A stretch of DNA of 64,000 nucleotides, from the NCBI RefSeq assembly GCF_029633865.1, contig NC_079219.1, forward strand, positions 55,099,672 through 55,163,671, given 5' to 3'. Below the pieces are notes generated by a model. It was not told where the DNA came from. It made no database searches and saw only the letters and a program-made list of their open reading frames with translations. Positions within the stretch are counted from its first letter, which is position 1. Each line of letters opens with the position of its first letter. Of this stretch, positions 22,101 through 33,709 are shown one piece after another. The DNA comes from Lampris incognitus. Its lineage: Eukaryota; Chordata; Actinopteri; Lampriformes; Lampridae. Made by a program: the position numbers and the translations under genes.

Positions 22101-23370
22101 GAGGAGAGACAGGACTTTTCTTTTTGTTTCTCTAACACTACGTTGGCATGTTCCCTGATGTCTGTAATATTAGTTATTTTTCTGTTTATGACTATAGGTG
22201 AAGTAAAACATACCTGATTATTAAACTGCTATACAGTAGTAGGTAATACTTCATAACTTCATCATAAAATACCATGCATTAGGTGATTATTGCTTTTCAA
22301 GAGTCCTACTTAGGCTCCAAGAGAAAAAAAAATATTGCCCTCAGGTGCTATCTATAGGATTTTGGCAAAAATAAATAAATCATAAGCTTCTTTATGACGT
22401 TGGCATAGATTTCTCTTTCTCTTTTTTTTTTGTTGTTGTTGCATGCAATAACGTTAATTAGAAAAAAGGTAAAGAAAAGAATAGGAAAAATAGTAATAAA
22501 AAAAGTGACATATGCTTTGGCCTGTAGTGATAAAGAGAGGTTGGCAAACACACCCATGTACTCAGAAATTAAAGTGCAAAGAATATGTCGAACGATATCA
22601 AATAATTTCAACGTAGGTAAATCACATATAAATTCAAGACACATAGAAACCCAAAATAGATAAATAAATAAATAAATCCATAAATAAATAACATGTTACC
22701 TCAGTTGTGGAGGGAATATGGTCACTTGGTGCAGCAGAATATTATCATTATTACTATCATTATTACTATTACCCCCCCGCCCCCCCCCCAATAAATAAAT
22801 AAGTAAATAAAAGAAAATCAGAAAGAAAAAGAAAAATCTTTCTCTGCTTTTCAGTTCAGGGAGCATTCCAGTAGCTATTAGGCTCGCTATTGTCTTCCTC
22901 ATTATCATCATCATCATCATAATCCACGAAGTCGTCATAATCGAAGTGTCAAAATATATTTAGTCGTATCTAGGCGCCAGAGGGAAGCTGTGTCAGTATT
23001 ACTGTTTCTATCCGCAGTAGATAGATAGAGGAAGAGGAGGAAGAGTCTTTTTTTTTTTTTAAATGTTTTTGTTCTTTTGAGGAAGTGCATGCGTATATCA
23101 GTTAAATCCTTAAGAGGGCAAATCTCAAGGAGAAAAATTGTGCTATCATCATCGTCGTCGTCGTCGTCGTCGTCGTCGTCATGAGTACGTTCCAAGGGGG
23201 AAATAGAGGGTGAGGGAAAGTGAAGGAGAGCGAAGTGGGTGAGCAAGGTCATAGATTGACCAAAAATAGATTGTTCAAGTCTGCAGTTTATCCTGTAAGG
23301 ATAACGGCAATCTATGTCTGTAGCGTCTGTTGTTTGATGTTAATCTAAAGGGGGGGGGGGAGGGGAGGGG
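22101..23370 (-). other. scrt1: Probable scrt1 3' UTR and downstream DNA
   Basis: Lies directly downstream of the scrt1 stop. AT-rich, with short A/T-tetranucleotide runs (22365-22690), a CAT run (about 22900-22920) and a CGT run (23152-23180). I did not find AATAAA or ATTAAA on the minus strand here, so the transcript end is not placed. The assignment is by position only. Confidence 0.4.
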
Positions 23371-24098
23371 TCATGCATCTAGGGGGCCGAGGGGGGAGAA
23401 GGGGCCTTTGAAGCACGCCGACTCGTAGTGCTTGTTCAGGTAACTCTTGAGCGCGAAGGTCTTGTTGCAGCGTTTGCACTTGAAGTGCTTGAAGGCCGAG
23501 TGGGTCTGCATGTGAGCGCGCAGGTTCGACCGGTCGGCGAAGGCCTTGCCGCAGTGGGCGCACCCGAAGGGCTTCTCGCCCGTGTGCGAGCGCATGTGCC
23601 CCTGTAAAAGCCAGGGCCGGCTGAACGCTTTCCCACACACGTCGCACTTGTGCTTCAGGTCGTGGGTGAGCAGGTGCATGGCCATGGCCGGCATGGACAC
23701 GTACACCTTCCCGCAGGTGGGGCACTTCTTCGCCATCTTGCTGTCCAGCGAGCGGTGCGTCTGCTTGTGCCGGCTCAGGTTGGAAGACGTGGCGTAGGTC
23801 TTGCCGCACTCGTTGCAGGTGTGCCTCTGGATGGTCCTGGGGCTGCCGAGGGCTTTCCGCCTCGAGCGGCCGTCGGTGATGAAGAAGGCGTCGACCGCGT
23901 AGCCCTCGCTCACCGCGGCGTCGCCGTTGATGTAGCCGTCGGTGATCTCTGACCCCGGGCTGTCGGGGGACTCGGAGTCCGGCGCCCCGTAGTCGCTGTG
24001 GAGACCATCGTAGAGGGGGTCGGGCGAGGGCACCTTGATCCCGCTGTCACTCTCACCATCATACACCCCCGGGGTGATGTAATCGCTGATGTAGCTGG
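23371..24098 (-). CDS. scrt1: Scratch-family zinc-finger repressor, exon 2
   Basis: Second and last coding exon (242 codons including the stop; residues 38-279). The acceptor AG is at 24099-24100, after a pyrimidine-rich tract. In order: a linker with [15 protein letters not shown] and the Scratch1-type block [28 protein letters not shown]; then five zinc fingers at about residues 132-152, 163-183, 189-209, 217-237 (all C2H2) and 245-266 (C2[10 protein letters not shown]). The fingers include [15 protein letters not shown] and [13 protein letters not shown]. Scratch proteins are nuclear, neuron-enriched Snail-superfamily repressors that bind E-box DNA. SCRT1 rather than SCRT2 is indicated by the [11 protein letters not shown] block and the [10 protein letters not shown] end. 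The frame is open with all finger ligands present. Which teleost paralogue (a or b) cannot be told. Confidence 0.95.
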
Positions 24099-24696
24099 CT
24101 GTACGGGGGGGGACAAAGTACAGTGTTAGGCTGCAAAGCATTGAAATGTGTAGCTAGCAACATGCTAAATGCGTGTGTGCATTGGACCCTGGCTGGGATG
24201 GAAAGAACTAGAAACACATTTTAACACTGCCAATCTTCAGATACAGCCACCTGCATGGGCAGTGATTGATTGATTGATTGATTGATTTAGACTAACAGCC
24301 TGTATTGACTGACAGAGGCGGTAAAGAACATAGGAAAATCAAGCTTCACACGAAATTGCAATATATTTACATTACAGGATTCAAACAGCAAAACGGTGTT
24401 AGTCCATTAGCGGTGTGCGTCACACTAGTTTAATGTGTGCGTAGCACTTGGGACAAACACCACCTCTCACACAACACAGAGGGCGTGCGGGATATAAATT
24501 GTTCCTGACAGCTGATTCATTCGACCACTAAACTGTTGCCAGCATGTTTTGTCTTATGCAGGGACGCCGTTAAGCTGTTCTCACCGCGTCCCACGGTCCA
24601 CAACAAGGAAAGACGGGACAAGCAGTGCCGTTTGCAAGATGTCACTGACTTGGGATTTATTGGTACAGTAAGTGGCCCCCATTCCATATCGATAGA

Positions 24697-24703
24697 TGGA
24701 TGA

Positions 24704-24796
<93 letters not shown>

Positions 24797-24797
24797 G
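24697..24797. repeat. (GATA)n microsatellite in scrt1 intron
   Basis: About 24 TAGA/GATA units, nearly uninterrupted. Confidence 0.97.
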
Positions 24798-24919
24798 ATA
24801 TAGATATAATTTGGGAAAGCTATGTGGACTCAGGCATAGGAGAGGGGTTCGAATGACCTTTGACCTCGGGCCACCGAGAATACACGGTTACTGAGATCTC
24901 TTAGATCATATGTGGACAA

Positions 24920-25343
24920 TACCCCCCCCCTTTTTTTCTCCCCAGTTGTATTTGGCCGATTACCCCACTCTTCTAAGCCTTCCCGGTCTCTGCTCCACCC
25001 CCTCTGCCGATCCGGGGAGGGCTGCAGACCACCACATGCCTCCTCCCAGACACGTGGAGTCGCCAGCCGCTTCTTTTCACCTGACAGTGAGGAGTTTCTC
25101 TGGGGGGGGGACGTAGCGTGTGGGAGGATCACGCTATTCCCCCCACCCCACCCCACCGAACAGGCCCCCAAACCGACCAGAGGAGGCGCTAGTGCAGCAA
25201 CCCACATCCAGCTTCCCACCTGCAGACACGGCCAATTGTGTCTGTAGGGACGCCCGACCAAGCCAGAGGTAACACGGGGATTCAAACCAGCGATTGCCAT
25301 GTTGGTAAGCAATGGAATAGACTGTTACACCACCCGGACGCCC
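24920..25343 (-). repeat. SINE family A
   Basis: Near full-length reverse copy ending in the head complement CACCCGGACGCCC. The B-box is mutated (ATTCAAACC on the plus strand). Confidence 0.85.
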
Positions 25344-26454
25344 GACAGTATCCTCTTATTAAAGGAATCGTGATGTTTCGTGAGGCCTCACGATCCTCCC
25401 CCGCTTTGTTGTTACACGAAGCAGCTGTCAGCTGGAAGACAACACCTGAGTACAGTGGCAGCCTTGGGAGAATCCTTTCATCCCACATCTGTCTTACATT
25501 ATTACTACGGCGGCAGCCATGGCACCAGTCCCTGCCTCTGCGCCTAGCTTGCATTAGTGCTGCAAAGCTAAGCATGATGAAACCTCCCCGTCTAATGCTT
25601 AGACTCCATTAGCGCTGTACAAACCGCCGCAGCCTGTTTTACCTCAAGCCTGTGAAGAACCGAGTCAGCGTATTGTAGCATGGCACATCATCTGCCCCGT
25701 ACACAACTGCACCCAGTGCTGAGGTGTAAAAGGAGCCCGCCGGATCGGATCACATATAGGGCTAGGACATGATCGATTGATGACTTATCTGACTTACAGA
25801 CATTTGGAATGGTAAAATTAAGACTAATGAAGCCTGCTGGATACAGACCCAGCTGGGCAGTCCACTTTGCTGATGTAAATTGTCGTCACAAAGAAGTGGA
25901 AAGTGTGATTACTGTTCAGTGCAAAGCAGACACAAGGACGGAAATGTGCAGCGAGGCTGAATGGTATTACATGCTATGCGTTGCTGTCTCCTTGGTTGCA
26001 GTAATTTTTTTTTCCCTAGTTGGAGGGTGAAATGAGTGCAGGCCAACCCCCGGCCTTGAGCCTGCTGATTTAGCATGTGAAAATGAGCATCAGCACCGTG
26101 GACGGATCCTGTGAAGCACAGAACTGTGGCGCTTCAGCACAATAGCAGGGTTTAGCCTGACTGCTGTGGAGGCTTAGTCACCGCACTCGCCAGTGTGGTG
26201 TGCTGGGGATTTTTTTTATTTTTTTTTCTAAAACAGGGACTTACAGACTTACACAACAGCCCCCATGGTCAAAAATAAGGCTCCTGGAGTCCATTCAGAG
26301 GCAGTTTATAGCTGCATCCCAGCAGCCCAGATAATTGGGAGGGTCCGGCTTACTCACTCGCGATGCGAGTGGTCTTTATTTAAGCGTGCTACTTCTAGTA
26401 AAGACTACTGCTCCGGTAGCTTACATCATAACCAGGATCGAAGATGGCAAATAG

Positions 26455-26500
26455 ATTTTTGTTTATTTGTTTATTTATTTATTTATTTATTTATTTATCT
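26455..26500. repeat. (TTTA)n microsatellite
   Basis: About ten TTTA units just upstream of a SINE B tail. Confidence 0.9.
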
Positions 26501-26511
26501 TTTGACGTTTT

Positions 26512-26562
26512 CCCGCGACCCTGAGAGCAGGATAAGCAGTTTGGATAATGGATGGATGGGTG
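26512..26562 (+). repeat. SINE family B 3' fragment
   Basis: Only the last about 50 bp of family B (CCCTGAGAGCAGGATAAGC, TGGATAATGGATGGATGG), directly next to the following SINE A. Confidence 0.85.
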
Positions 26563-26981
26563 TTTTCTCGCTTTTTCTGCCCAACTGTACTTGGCCAGTT
26601 ACCCCACTCTTCCGCTGCTCCACCCCCTCTGGCGATCCGGGGAGGGCTGTAGACTACCACGTGCCTCCTCCGATACACGTGGAGTCGCCAGCCGCTTCTT
26701 TTCACCTGACAGTGAGGGGTTTCGCCAGGGGGACGTAGCGCGTGGGAGGATCGCGCCATTCCCCCCAGTTCCCCCTCCCCCACGAACAGGCGCCCCGACC
26801 GACCAGAGGAGGCGCTAGTGCAGCGACCAGGACACATACCCACATCCGGCTTCCCACCCGCAGACACGGCCAGTTGTGTCTGTAGGGACGTCCGACCAAC
26901 CCGGACGTAACACGGGGATTCGAACCGCCGATCCCCGTGTTGGTAGGCAACGGAATGGACCGCCACGCCACCCGGATGCCC
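26563..26981 (-). repeat. SINE family A
   Basis: Near full-length reverse copy with a perfect B-box complement (GGATTCGAACC), ending in GCCACGCCACCCGGATGCC. Confidence 0.88.
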
Positions 26982-27156
26982 CCTGTTTTGATTTAGTTTA
27001 ATCACAATCTAAAATGTGTGGGTTATGTGGGGCTCTACAAGTGTATGCCCCACTAACCTTTTCCTCCCCTGCATATCTGCATAAACAACGCAAAAGCAAC
27101 ACAAAAAGAGAAATCAGCAATATTTTCATATAAACGAGTCTGTCCTCCACCAAAAA

Positions 27157-27629
27157 ACGACCCCATAGGTCGTTTGTATGAGCAGCTTATTACGACCTAT
27201 AGTTACGTTTTAAGCTGCTTCCTCGCGGTCCTCCATAATTATAACGCGTTACTTTCCCTGTAACAATAAGTGATCTCCTTCCATAAGCTATCGCGAGAAC
27301 GAATATTAATAAAAGCAAAGTGTAATGTCACATAGCGGTTATAATGTCCACGCTAGCTGACTTGCTAACTTGTGGCTAACGTTAAATGAGCTCTTATAAC
27401 GTTATTCATAGGTAAACATACTGCCAATAGCAATCTTAGTTACTATACTAGACGGCGAAACAACACAAAAACGCACTGACGACATATTCTATTCTCAAAT
27501 TGTTCTAAAAACCCACAATACATTGAGGCGGAAAGTATCTGTGGCATATCTCTTGCCGCCGGTAGGGGGCGCTACTTTAGGAAACGCTCCTCTGGTTCGT
27601 ATTAGAGGACAAACGACCTATGTGGTCGT
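27157..27629. mobile_element. Candidate 473-bp inverted-repeat element
   Basis: Arms of 21 bp at 27157-27177 (ACGACCCCATAGGTCGTTTG...) and 27609-27629 are reverse complements with one mismatch. Each arm is itself nearly palindromic (ACGACC...GGTCGT). The interior is AT-rich and has no coding sequence. It looks like a non-autonomous DNA element; the family is unknown. Confidence 0.55.
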
Positions 27630-28158
27630 ATGGGTTGTGGTCGTAAGCAGAAGTCTAAGTACGGTACACAGGCCGGCGTTTGGGAGCCTTTCTCCAGGAG
27701 GTGGTGTAGCATCAGGAGCCGGGAGCTTCCCCTTGTTTCTTGGTAACTTGTCATGATAGCCTCGTTATACCGTGTGTTGGTGTTGTGTTTGCATTACATG
27801 CTGAACACATCACTGGTTAAATGGGAACACTGACGTGTGCTGTATTCGGTTAAAGTTCGGTGTTGAACATCGTTGATGTGTCCCCTCACAGATGTTATGA
27901 GGTGTTACTCCGTGGGCCAACAGGAGGAAACGTACCGCGGAGGAGAGAGAGGAGCAGCTCTGGTTTTAAGCTTGACGAGTTCGGAATCGTAACAGAGGCG
28001 ACATCCGCTTGGTTGCGCGGAGGCTCTGGCTCTGGTTTTGTGGTAGGCTGGACTTGGTGTAGGCTATAGCTCTTTAATAATCGAGGAAAATTCTTCTGTA
28101 GATTTGATAATCGATTGATTATGGGTCATTCAGTCTACCCCAAAAAACCAACGGTCCG

Positions 28159-28263
28159 GCGTCCGGGTGGCGCGGGGCGGTCTATTCCGTTGCCTACCAA
28201 CACGGAGATCGCCGGTTCGAATCCCCGTGTTACCTCCGGCTTGGTCGGGCGTCCCTACAGACA
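28159..28263 (+). repeat. SINE family A, 3'-truncated head
   Basis: Only the first about 105 bp: GCGTCCGGGTGGCGCGG, intact B-box GGTTCGAATCC, ending at CCCTACAGACAG. Confidence 0.85.
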
Positions 28264-28312
28264 GCGTGTAACACACCCGCCGGTCCAGCGTGTCAGTGTC
28301 ACGGTTTGCCTC

Positions 28313-28533
28313 GCTCAGGCGTGAAAAGTACACGCGTGTACGAAGGTGCAGTGCCAGCAGGGGGCGATGATTAAGAGGTGAAAACAGGTTAGGGTTAGGG
28401 TTGGGTTAGGGGAGGAATTTTGGAAAATGCTGTATGCTTCTTTTCCTCCGTGGGGAATTGCTGGCATTGAGTTAATCATCGCCCCCTGCTGGCACTGCAC
28501 CTTCATACACGCGTGTACTTTTCACGCCTGAGC
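28313..28533. mobile_element. MITE-like element with about 60-bp terminal inverted repeats
   Basis: The left arm (28313-28375, starting GCTCAGGCGTGAAAAGTAC) and right arm (28471-28533) are near-perfect reverse complements. Each contains GTACACGCGTGTA and CCAGCAGGGGGCGATGATTA. The central about 95 bp include GGTTAGGGTTAGGGTTGGG. No coding sequence. Confidence 0.85.
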
Positions 28534-28550
28534 CATCATTTGAAAGAAAT

Positions 28551-28877
28551 GCGCTTTATGTTGTCATTGTACAGTTACAGTGAGTGTGTTCTCTGCATTT
28601 AACCCGTCCTGTTGTATAGGAGCAGTGGGCAGCTGCAGCGCCCCGGGGACCAACTCCAGTTCTTCTTTCCCATTGCCTTGCTCAGGGGCACAGGCAGGAG
28701 TATTTACCCTAACATGCATGTCTTTTTGATGGTGGGAGGAAACCGGCCCACCCGGAGGAAACCCACGCTGACACGGGGAGAACATGCAAACTCCACACAG
28801 AAAGGACCTGGGGCGGCATGGGGTTCGAAACCAGGACCTTCTTGATTGAGGCAAAAACACTGGACCAGCGTGCCACC
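28551..28877 (-). repeat. SINE family C
   Basis: Second copy of family C (see 14437-14771): the same TGCAGAGAACACACTC-type 3' part and GCAAGGCAATGGGAAAGAAG, with a degraded tRNA head. Confidence 0.85.
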
Positions 28878-29813
28878 TTGGTGATTGCAAGTTTTGGTGA
28901 AGTTCGTTGCCATAGTAGCACAAGGGCCGGCGTGCATAACGTTTCCCGTGTTCAGAATATGAAGGTCCACTTTTTGGGGCCAAAGACCCCCACCGCTGTT
29001 TTTCATTTAGTGGGCTGACTAGCTGACTACGGCCCTGGTAATTGAATCAAGAGTACAGTGAGCAGCAACCCTGACTGGAATTCAGTGCAATTCCTCTCGC
29101 CTCTCTATTATTCATCCGATCTCCGGCTGAATTTAAGGGGGGGGGGTGTATCTTCTGAGTCGTGTCCCATCTGAATACACACTCCCCCCCCTTCACAGAG
29201 AAACACGGGTGGCCCATAAATAATTTCATCCATCCAGTGAGTCGAGCCTGGTGCTGTTCATTGTAAAAGCTGGAGACTATAAAGCCTCGTTAGACCGGCA
29301 GCCACACGTGTTGTGGTGGTGGTGGTGGTGGGTGGGGGGGGGGGTGGGGGGCGCAGACACGCCAGACGCTTTCAGGCGGACGGCGTCGCGGTGCCGAGGA
29401 GGCGCATCTCGCGTCGAGCCCAACAAGGCTTGTTAACCCCGGTCTTGTTCGTTTACAAGGGAAGGGGGAAGCAGGCTGGACGACCTGCGGGGTGCCCGTG
29501 GTGATGCGCAGCGACGCTGAGGCGGAAGCTGTGCGGAAGCCTCATTTGCATGGCGCAGGCGTGCCCCTTTTCTCTTCTTTTTTTTCGTGCAAAAGCGTGA
29601 CGCGTGCGCGTACACGTCTGGCGTGTGGAAGTTCATATCACCAGTAAAGAACCGGGCAGGACTCTTATGGAAACTGTCTTTTTATAGAACTGGAGGGAGC
29701 CAACCTTCATTAAAGGTGGAAAACAAGACAGTTCAGCAGTCATCACTGACTAATATAACTGATAGTCAGTCGTTGTGCCAAATGCAACACACCTCCACAC
29801 ATGCAACACACCC

Positions 29814-29816
<3 letters not shown>

Positions 29817-29858
<42 letters not shown>

Positions 29859-29892
29859 ATGTATATATATATGTGTATGTATATATATATAT
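29817..29892. repeat. (TA)n microsatellite
   Basis: AT/GTAT dinucleotide run of about 75 bp. Confidence 0.95.
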
Positions 29893-30248
29893 ATGCACGT
29901 AGGTTATACAGCCTAACTCACATTCAACAGTTATGCCAAGTCATCAGAGGGAGAGCCGTTTCAAACATGCCAGCGGAGCAAAAAAAAAAGACGGAGGAGG
30001 GGTGGGGGGCACGCTTGTTGAGCGAAATCAAAACCGGATCCATGTGTTTCCCCTTTAGTGATATTGCGTCGAGGGGATTGTGCATCAGACTAAAGTGTAA
30101 AGGAATCGATGTGCAGCTAGCAACAGATCCCGTGTAGCGAGGGGGATCGTCCGTGCAAGGAATCTGCCAACGTGGCAAAACGGGACGGACATGCCTGGGC
30201 ACCGAACAAAGACCAAAATCAGCACGCGGAGCTATCCGACCACCGGTC

Positions 30249-31752
30249 CCTGTTTATGGGCTCACGCAGGACATCCTAGAGAACTGTTTATAGGTTCAGT
30301 TATGACATCATACAGAACTGTTTATAGGTTCAGAGATGACATCATACAGAACTGTTTATAGGTTGAGAGATGACATCCTAGAGAACTGTTTATAGGTTCA
30401 GATATGACATCATACAGAACTGTTTATAGGTTCAGTTATGACATCATACAGACCTGTTTATAGGTTCAGATATGACATACAGAACTGTTTATAGGTTCAG
30501 ATATGACATCATAGAGAACTGTTTATAGGTTCAGAGATGACATCCTAGAGAACTGTTTATAGGTTCAGGTATGACATCATACAGAACTGTTTATAGGTTC
30601 AGTTATGACATCATACAGACCTGTTTATAGGTTCAGATATGACATCATACAGAACTGTTTATAGGTTCAGTTATGACATCATACAGAACTGTTTATAGGT
30701 TCAGAGATGACATCCTAGAGAACTGTTTACAGGTTCAGAGATGACATCCTAGAGAACTGTTTATAGGTTCAGAGATGACATCCTAGAGAACTGTTTATAG
30801 GTTCAGATATGACATCATACAGAACTGTTTATAGGTTCAGTTATGACATCATACAGAACTGTTTATAGGTTCAGATATGACATCCAGAAATGTTTATAGG
30901 TTGTTATGACATCATACAGACCTGTTTATAGGTTCAGAGATGACATCCTAGAGACTGTTTATAGGTTCAGGTATGACATCATACAGAACTGTTTATAGGT
31001 TCAGAGATGACATCATAGAGAACTGTTTATAGGTTCGGTAATGACATCATACAGAATTGTTTATAGGTTCAGATATGACATAGAGAACTGTTTATAGGTT
31101 CAGATAGGACATCATAGAGAACTGTTTATAGGTTGAGATATGACATCATAGAGAACTGTTTATAGGTTCAGATATGACATCATACAGAATTGTTTATAGG
31201 TTCAGATATGACATCATAGAGAACTGTTTATAGGTTCAGATATGACATCATACAGAACTGCTTATAGGTTCAGATATGACATCATAGATAACCGTTCATA
31301 GGTTCAGATATGACATCATAGAGAACTGTTTATAGGTTCGGTAATGACATCATACAGAATTGTTTATAGGTTCAGATATGACATAGAGAACTGTTTATAG
31401 GTTCAGATAGGACATCATAGAGAACTGTTTATAGGTTCAGATATGACATCATAGAGAACTGTTTATAGGTTCAGATATGACATCATACAGAATTGTTTAT
31501 AGGTTCAGATATGACATCATAGAGAACTGTGTATAGGTTCAGATATGACATCATACAGAATTGTTTATAGGTTCAGATATGACCTCATAGAGAATTGTTT
31601 ATAGGTTCAGATATGACATCATAGAGAATTGTTTATAGGTTCAGATATGACATCATAGAGAATTGTTTATAGGTTCAGATATGACATCATAGAGAACTGT
31701 TTATAGGTTCAGTTATGACATCATACAGAGCACTTTATAGGCTCAGATAGGA
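30249..31752. repeat. 34-bp tandem repeat array, about 44 units
   Basis: Each unit reads approximately ACTGTTTATAGGTTCAG, then two variable bases, then TATGACATCATAC or TAGAG variants, then AGA. Some units are shorter by 3-5 bp. Edges are degenerate on both sides. Variant units recur in blocks, so the array has higher-order structure. It lies entirely inside scrt1 intron 1. Confidence 0.97.
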
Positions 31753-32973
31753 CACATCACTAACTTGTGGTGTGGGAAGCAGACAGACGGACCCAAGTGG
31801 TGGTTTATAACCGTGTGTTTTGGGTTTGGACATGTGGGGCTTGTACAGTAGGGTTGACCCTGGCATGCATGTGCAGGATGCGTGTCAATAAGCTCGTGGG
31901 ACGCTTTGCAGAAGGGGATCCCTGAGAAGCCCAAACGATGCTGTCGAGACCTCAGTGCACGCTCCTAAAAACTGTCGCGTGCAGTCTCGTAACACCGGAT
32001 TAACCTAAAATCACAGGAATGCGGTGACGCCGAAGATTATACAGGATGACTAGCCATCACTGTAGAGACAATTAGCCCAAAACATGCCCTGGACACGGGA
32101 CAGGGCTGTGGAAGATTTACGAAAGCCATTTTTACTTCCTCTTTTTTTATTGGCTCTGAACTCTTTCTGACAATGACCGCTCATAACCACCGTCTTATGT
32201 CGTTCCTCCACGAGCCTGCCTCGCGTGGGAACAGCTCTGGTCTATAATCCGGAGTCGATAACACCTCACACAACGTCGATGTGGTTTTCTCAAGTGACCT
32301 TTTCTTGCTGGTCTCTGTGTAACCGAAAGTCCACATCCAGGCAAGTCCCGGTCCCGCTGGGAACAAGAATATTTGGGTGACGGTGTATTTGAAGATGCGC
32401 GTGCGCGTGCGTGCGTTCAGGTTAGCGTGCTGTTCATTAAGATCGGCGGAGCCTCATCCTCAGCTGTTGCCTGACCTATCAATCAATCAAATCAATTAAA
32501 TTTCTTCTGTCGAAGATATTCAGGGAATAAAAGCGCGTGCGCGTGCGCACGCTTAGAAGTGGGTGCGTGCGCGTGGAGGTCTCCCCCCGAGGGGGGGGGG
32601 GGTTTACTTCTCCGATGAACCACCGGTTCACCGTCACAGGATCAGGAACAACTGTTGAAGCCACGGATACTGCGACGCACCGACGCCTCGGAGTCGGGAA
32701 GCAGCCGCTGGAAAACCACTTGGTCTTAAACGGGTGGTTTGATGGACGGTAAGGCCACCGCTGCCTTCCGACCACCGTGCTGTCGCCACCTCGGGGCGCT
32801 GGGTGTTAATGGGACAGGGAGTCCCGCTCCCCTTTAGAAAGTTCGTGCAGGGGAACCGGGTGGAAAAACATGCAGACATGGCAGCCCGCCGCCGCCGCCT
32901 TCAAATCTAGATCGCCCACTTCTGACGCCTCCGCCTTTTAACTGCGCGCTATGACGCGTTTCGGGGACCTCTG

Positions 32974-33702
32974 TCCGTGTCAGTGTGGTGTTCTGGTCGG
33001 TGTCGGTGTGGTACTCTGGTCGGTGTCCGTGTCAGTGTGGTATTCTGGTCCGTGTCAGTGTGGTACTCTGGTCGGTGTCGGTGTCAGTGTGGTACTCTGG
33101 TCCGTGTCAGTGTGGTACTCTGGTCCGTGTCAGTGTGGTACTCTGGTCCGTGTCAGTGTGGTATTCTGGTCCGTGTCAGTGTGGTACTCTGGTCGGTGTC
33201 AGTGTGGTACTCTGGTCGGTGTCAGTGTGGTACTCTGGTCGGTGTCAGTGTGGTACTCTGGTCCGTGTCAGTGTGGTACTCTGGTCCGTGTCAGTGTGGT
33301 ACTCTGGTCGGTGTCGGTGTCGGTGTGGTATTCTGGTCCGTGTCAGTGTGGTACTCTGGTCGGTGTCAGTGTGGTACTCTGGTCCGTGTCAGTGTGGTAC
33401 TCTGGTCGGTGTCAGTGTGGTACTCTGGTCCGTGTCAGTGTGGTACTCTGGTCGGTGTCAGTGTGGTACTCTGGTCGGTGTCGGTGTCGGTGTCAGTGTG
33501 GTACTCTGGTCGGTGTCGGTGTCAGTGTGGTATTCTGGTCGGTGTCAGTGTGGTACTCTGGTCCGTGTCGGTGTCGGTGTGGTACTCTGGTCGGTGTCGG
33601 TGTCAGTGTGGTACTCTGGTCCGTGTCGGTGTCAGTGTGGTACTCTGGTCGGTGTCGGTGTCGGTGTGGTACTCTGGTCGGTGTCGGTGTGGTACTCTGG
33701 TC
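32974..33702. repeat. 23-bp minisatellite next to scrt1 exon 1
   Basis: Units read GTGTCAGTGTGGTACTCTGG plus TCC or TCG, with extra GGTGTC hexamers inserted in some. About 30 units. Because 23 is not a multiple of 3 and the unit has no plus-strand stop, all three plus frames stay open for about 250 codons; these frames are not genes. The array ends 7 bp before the intron's first base (33709, minus strand). Confidence 0.97.
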
Positions 33703-33709
33703 AGCTCAC

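Larger units (their letters stand above)
24099..33709 (-). other. scrt1: scrt1 intron 1
   Basis: Phase-1 intron of 9611 bp: donor AAAG/GTGAGC at 33710/33709, acceptor GTACAG before 24098. The split codon gives Ala38. It contains three SINE A copies, a SINE C copy, a B tail fragment, a GATA repeat, two inverted-repeat elements, a 34-bp satellite array and a 23-bp minisatellite. Unassigned sequence lies at 24110-24690, 25345-26510, 27630-28158, 28890-29800, 29893-30248 and 31753-32970. Confidence 0.92.

Noticed and set aside
23345..23952. Other long open frames across scrt1 exon 2 on both strands
   Set aside because: They are shadow frames of the GC-rich zinc-finger exon; only one frame keeps the finger ligands.
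24098..24141. scrt1 exon 2 read as an independent 256-aa gene starting at MLCSLTL
   Set aside because: The first 14 residues come from intron sequence upstream of a good splice acceptor; the SNAG exon at 33710-33821 supplies the real start.
24830..25312. 160-aa minus-strand open frame
   Set aside because: It lies inside a SINE A copy; similar frames occur in other A copies with different breaks.
30249..31752. CRISPR-like repeat array
   Set aside because: Repeats are contiguous with no unique spacers, and the DNA is eukaryotic.
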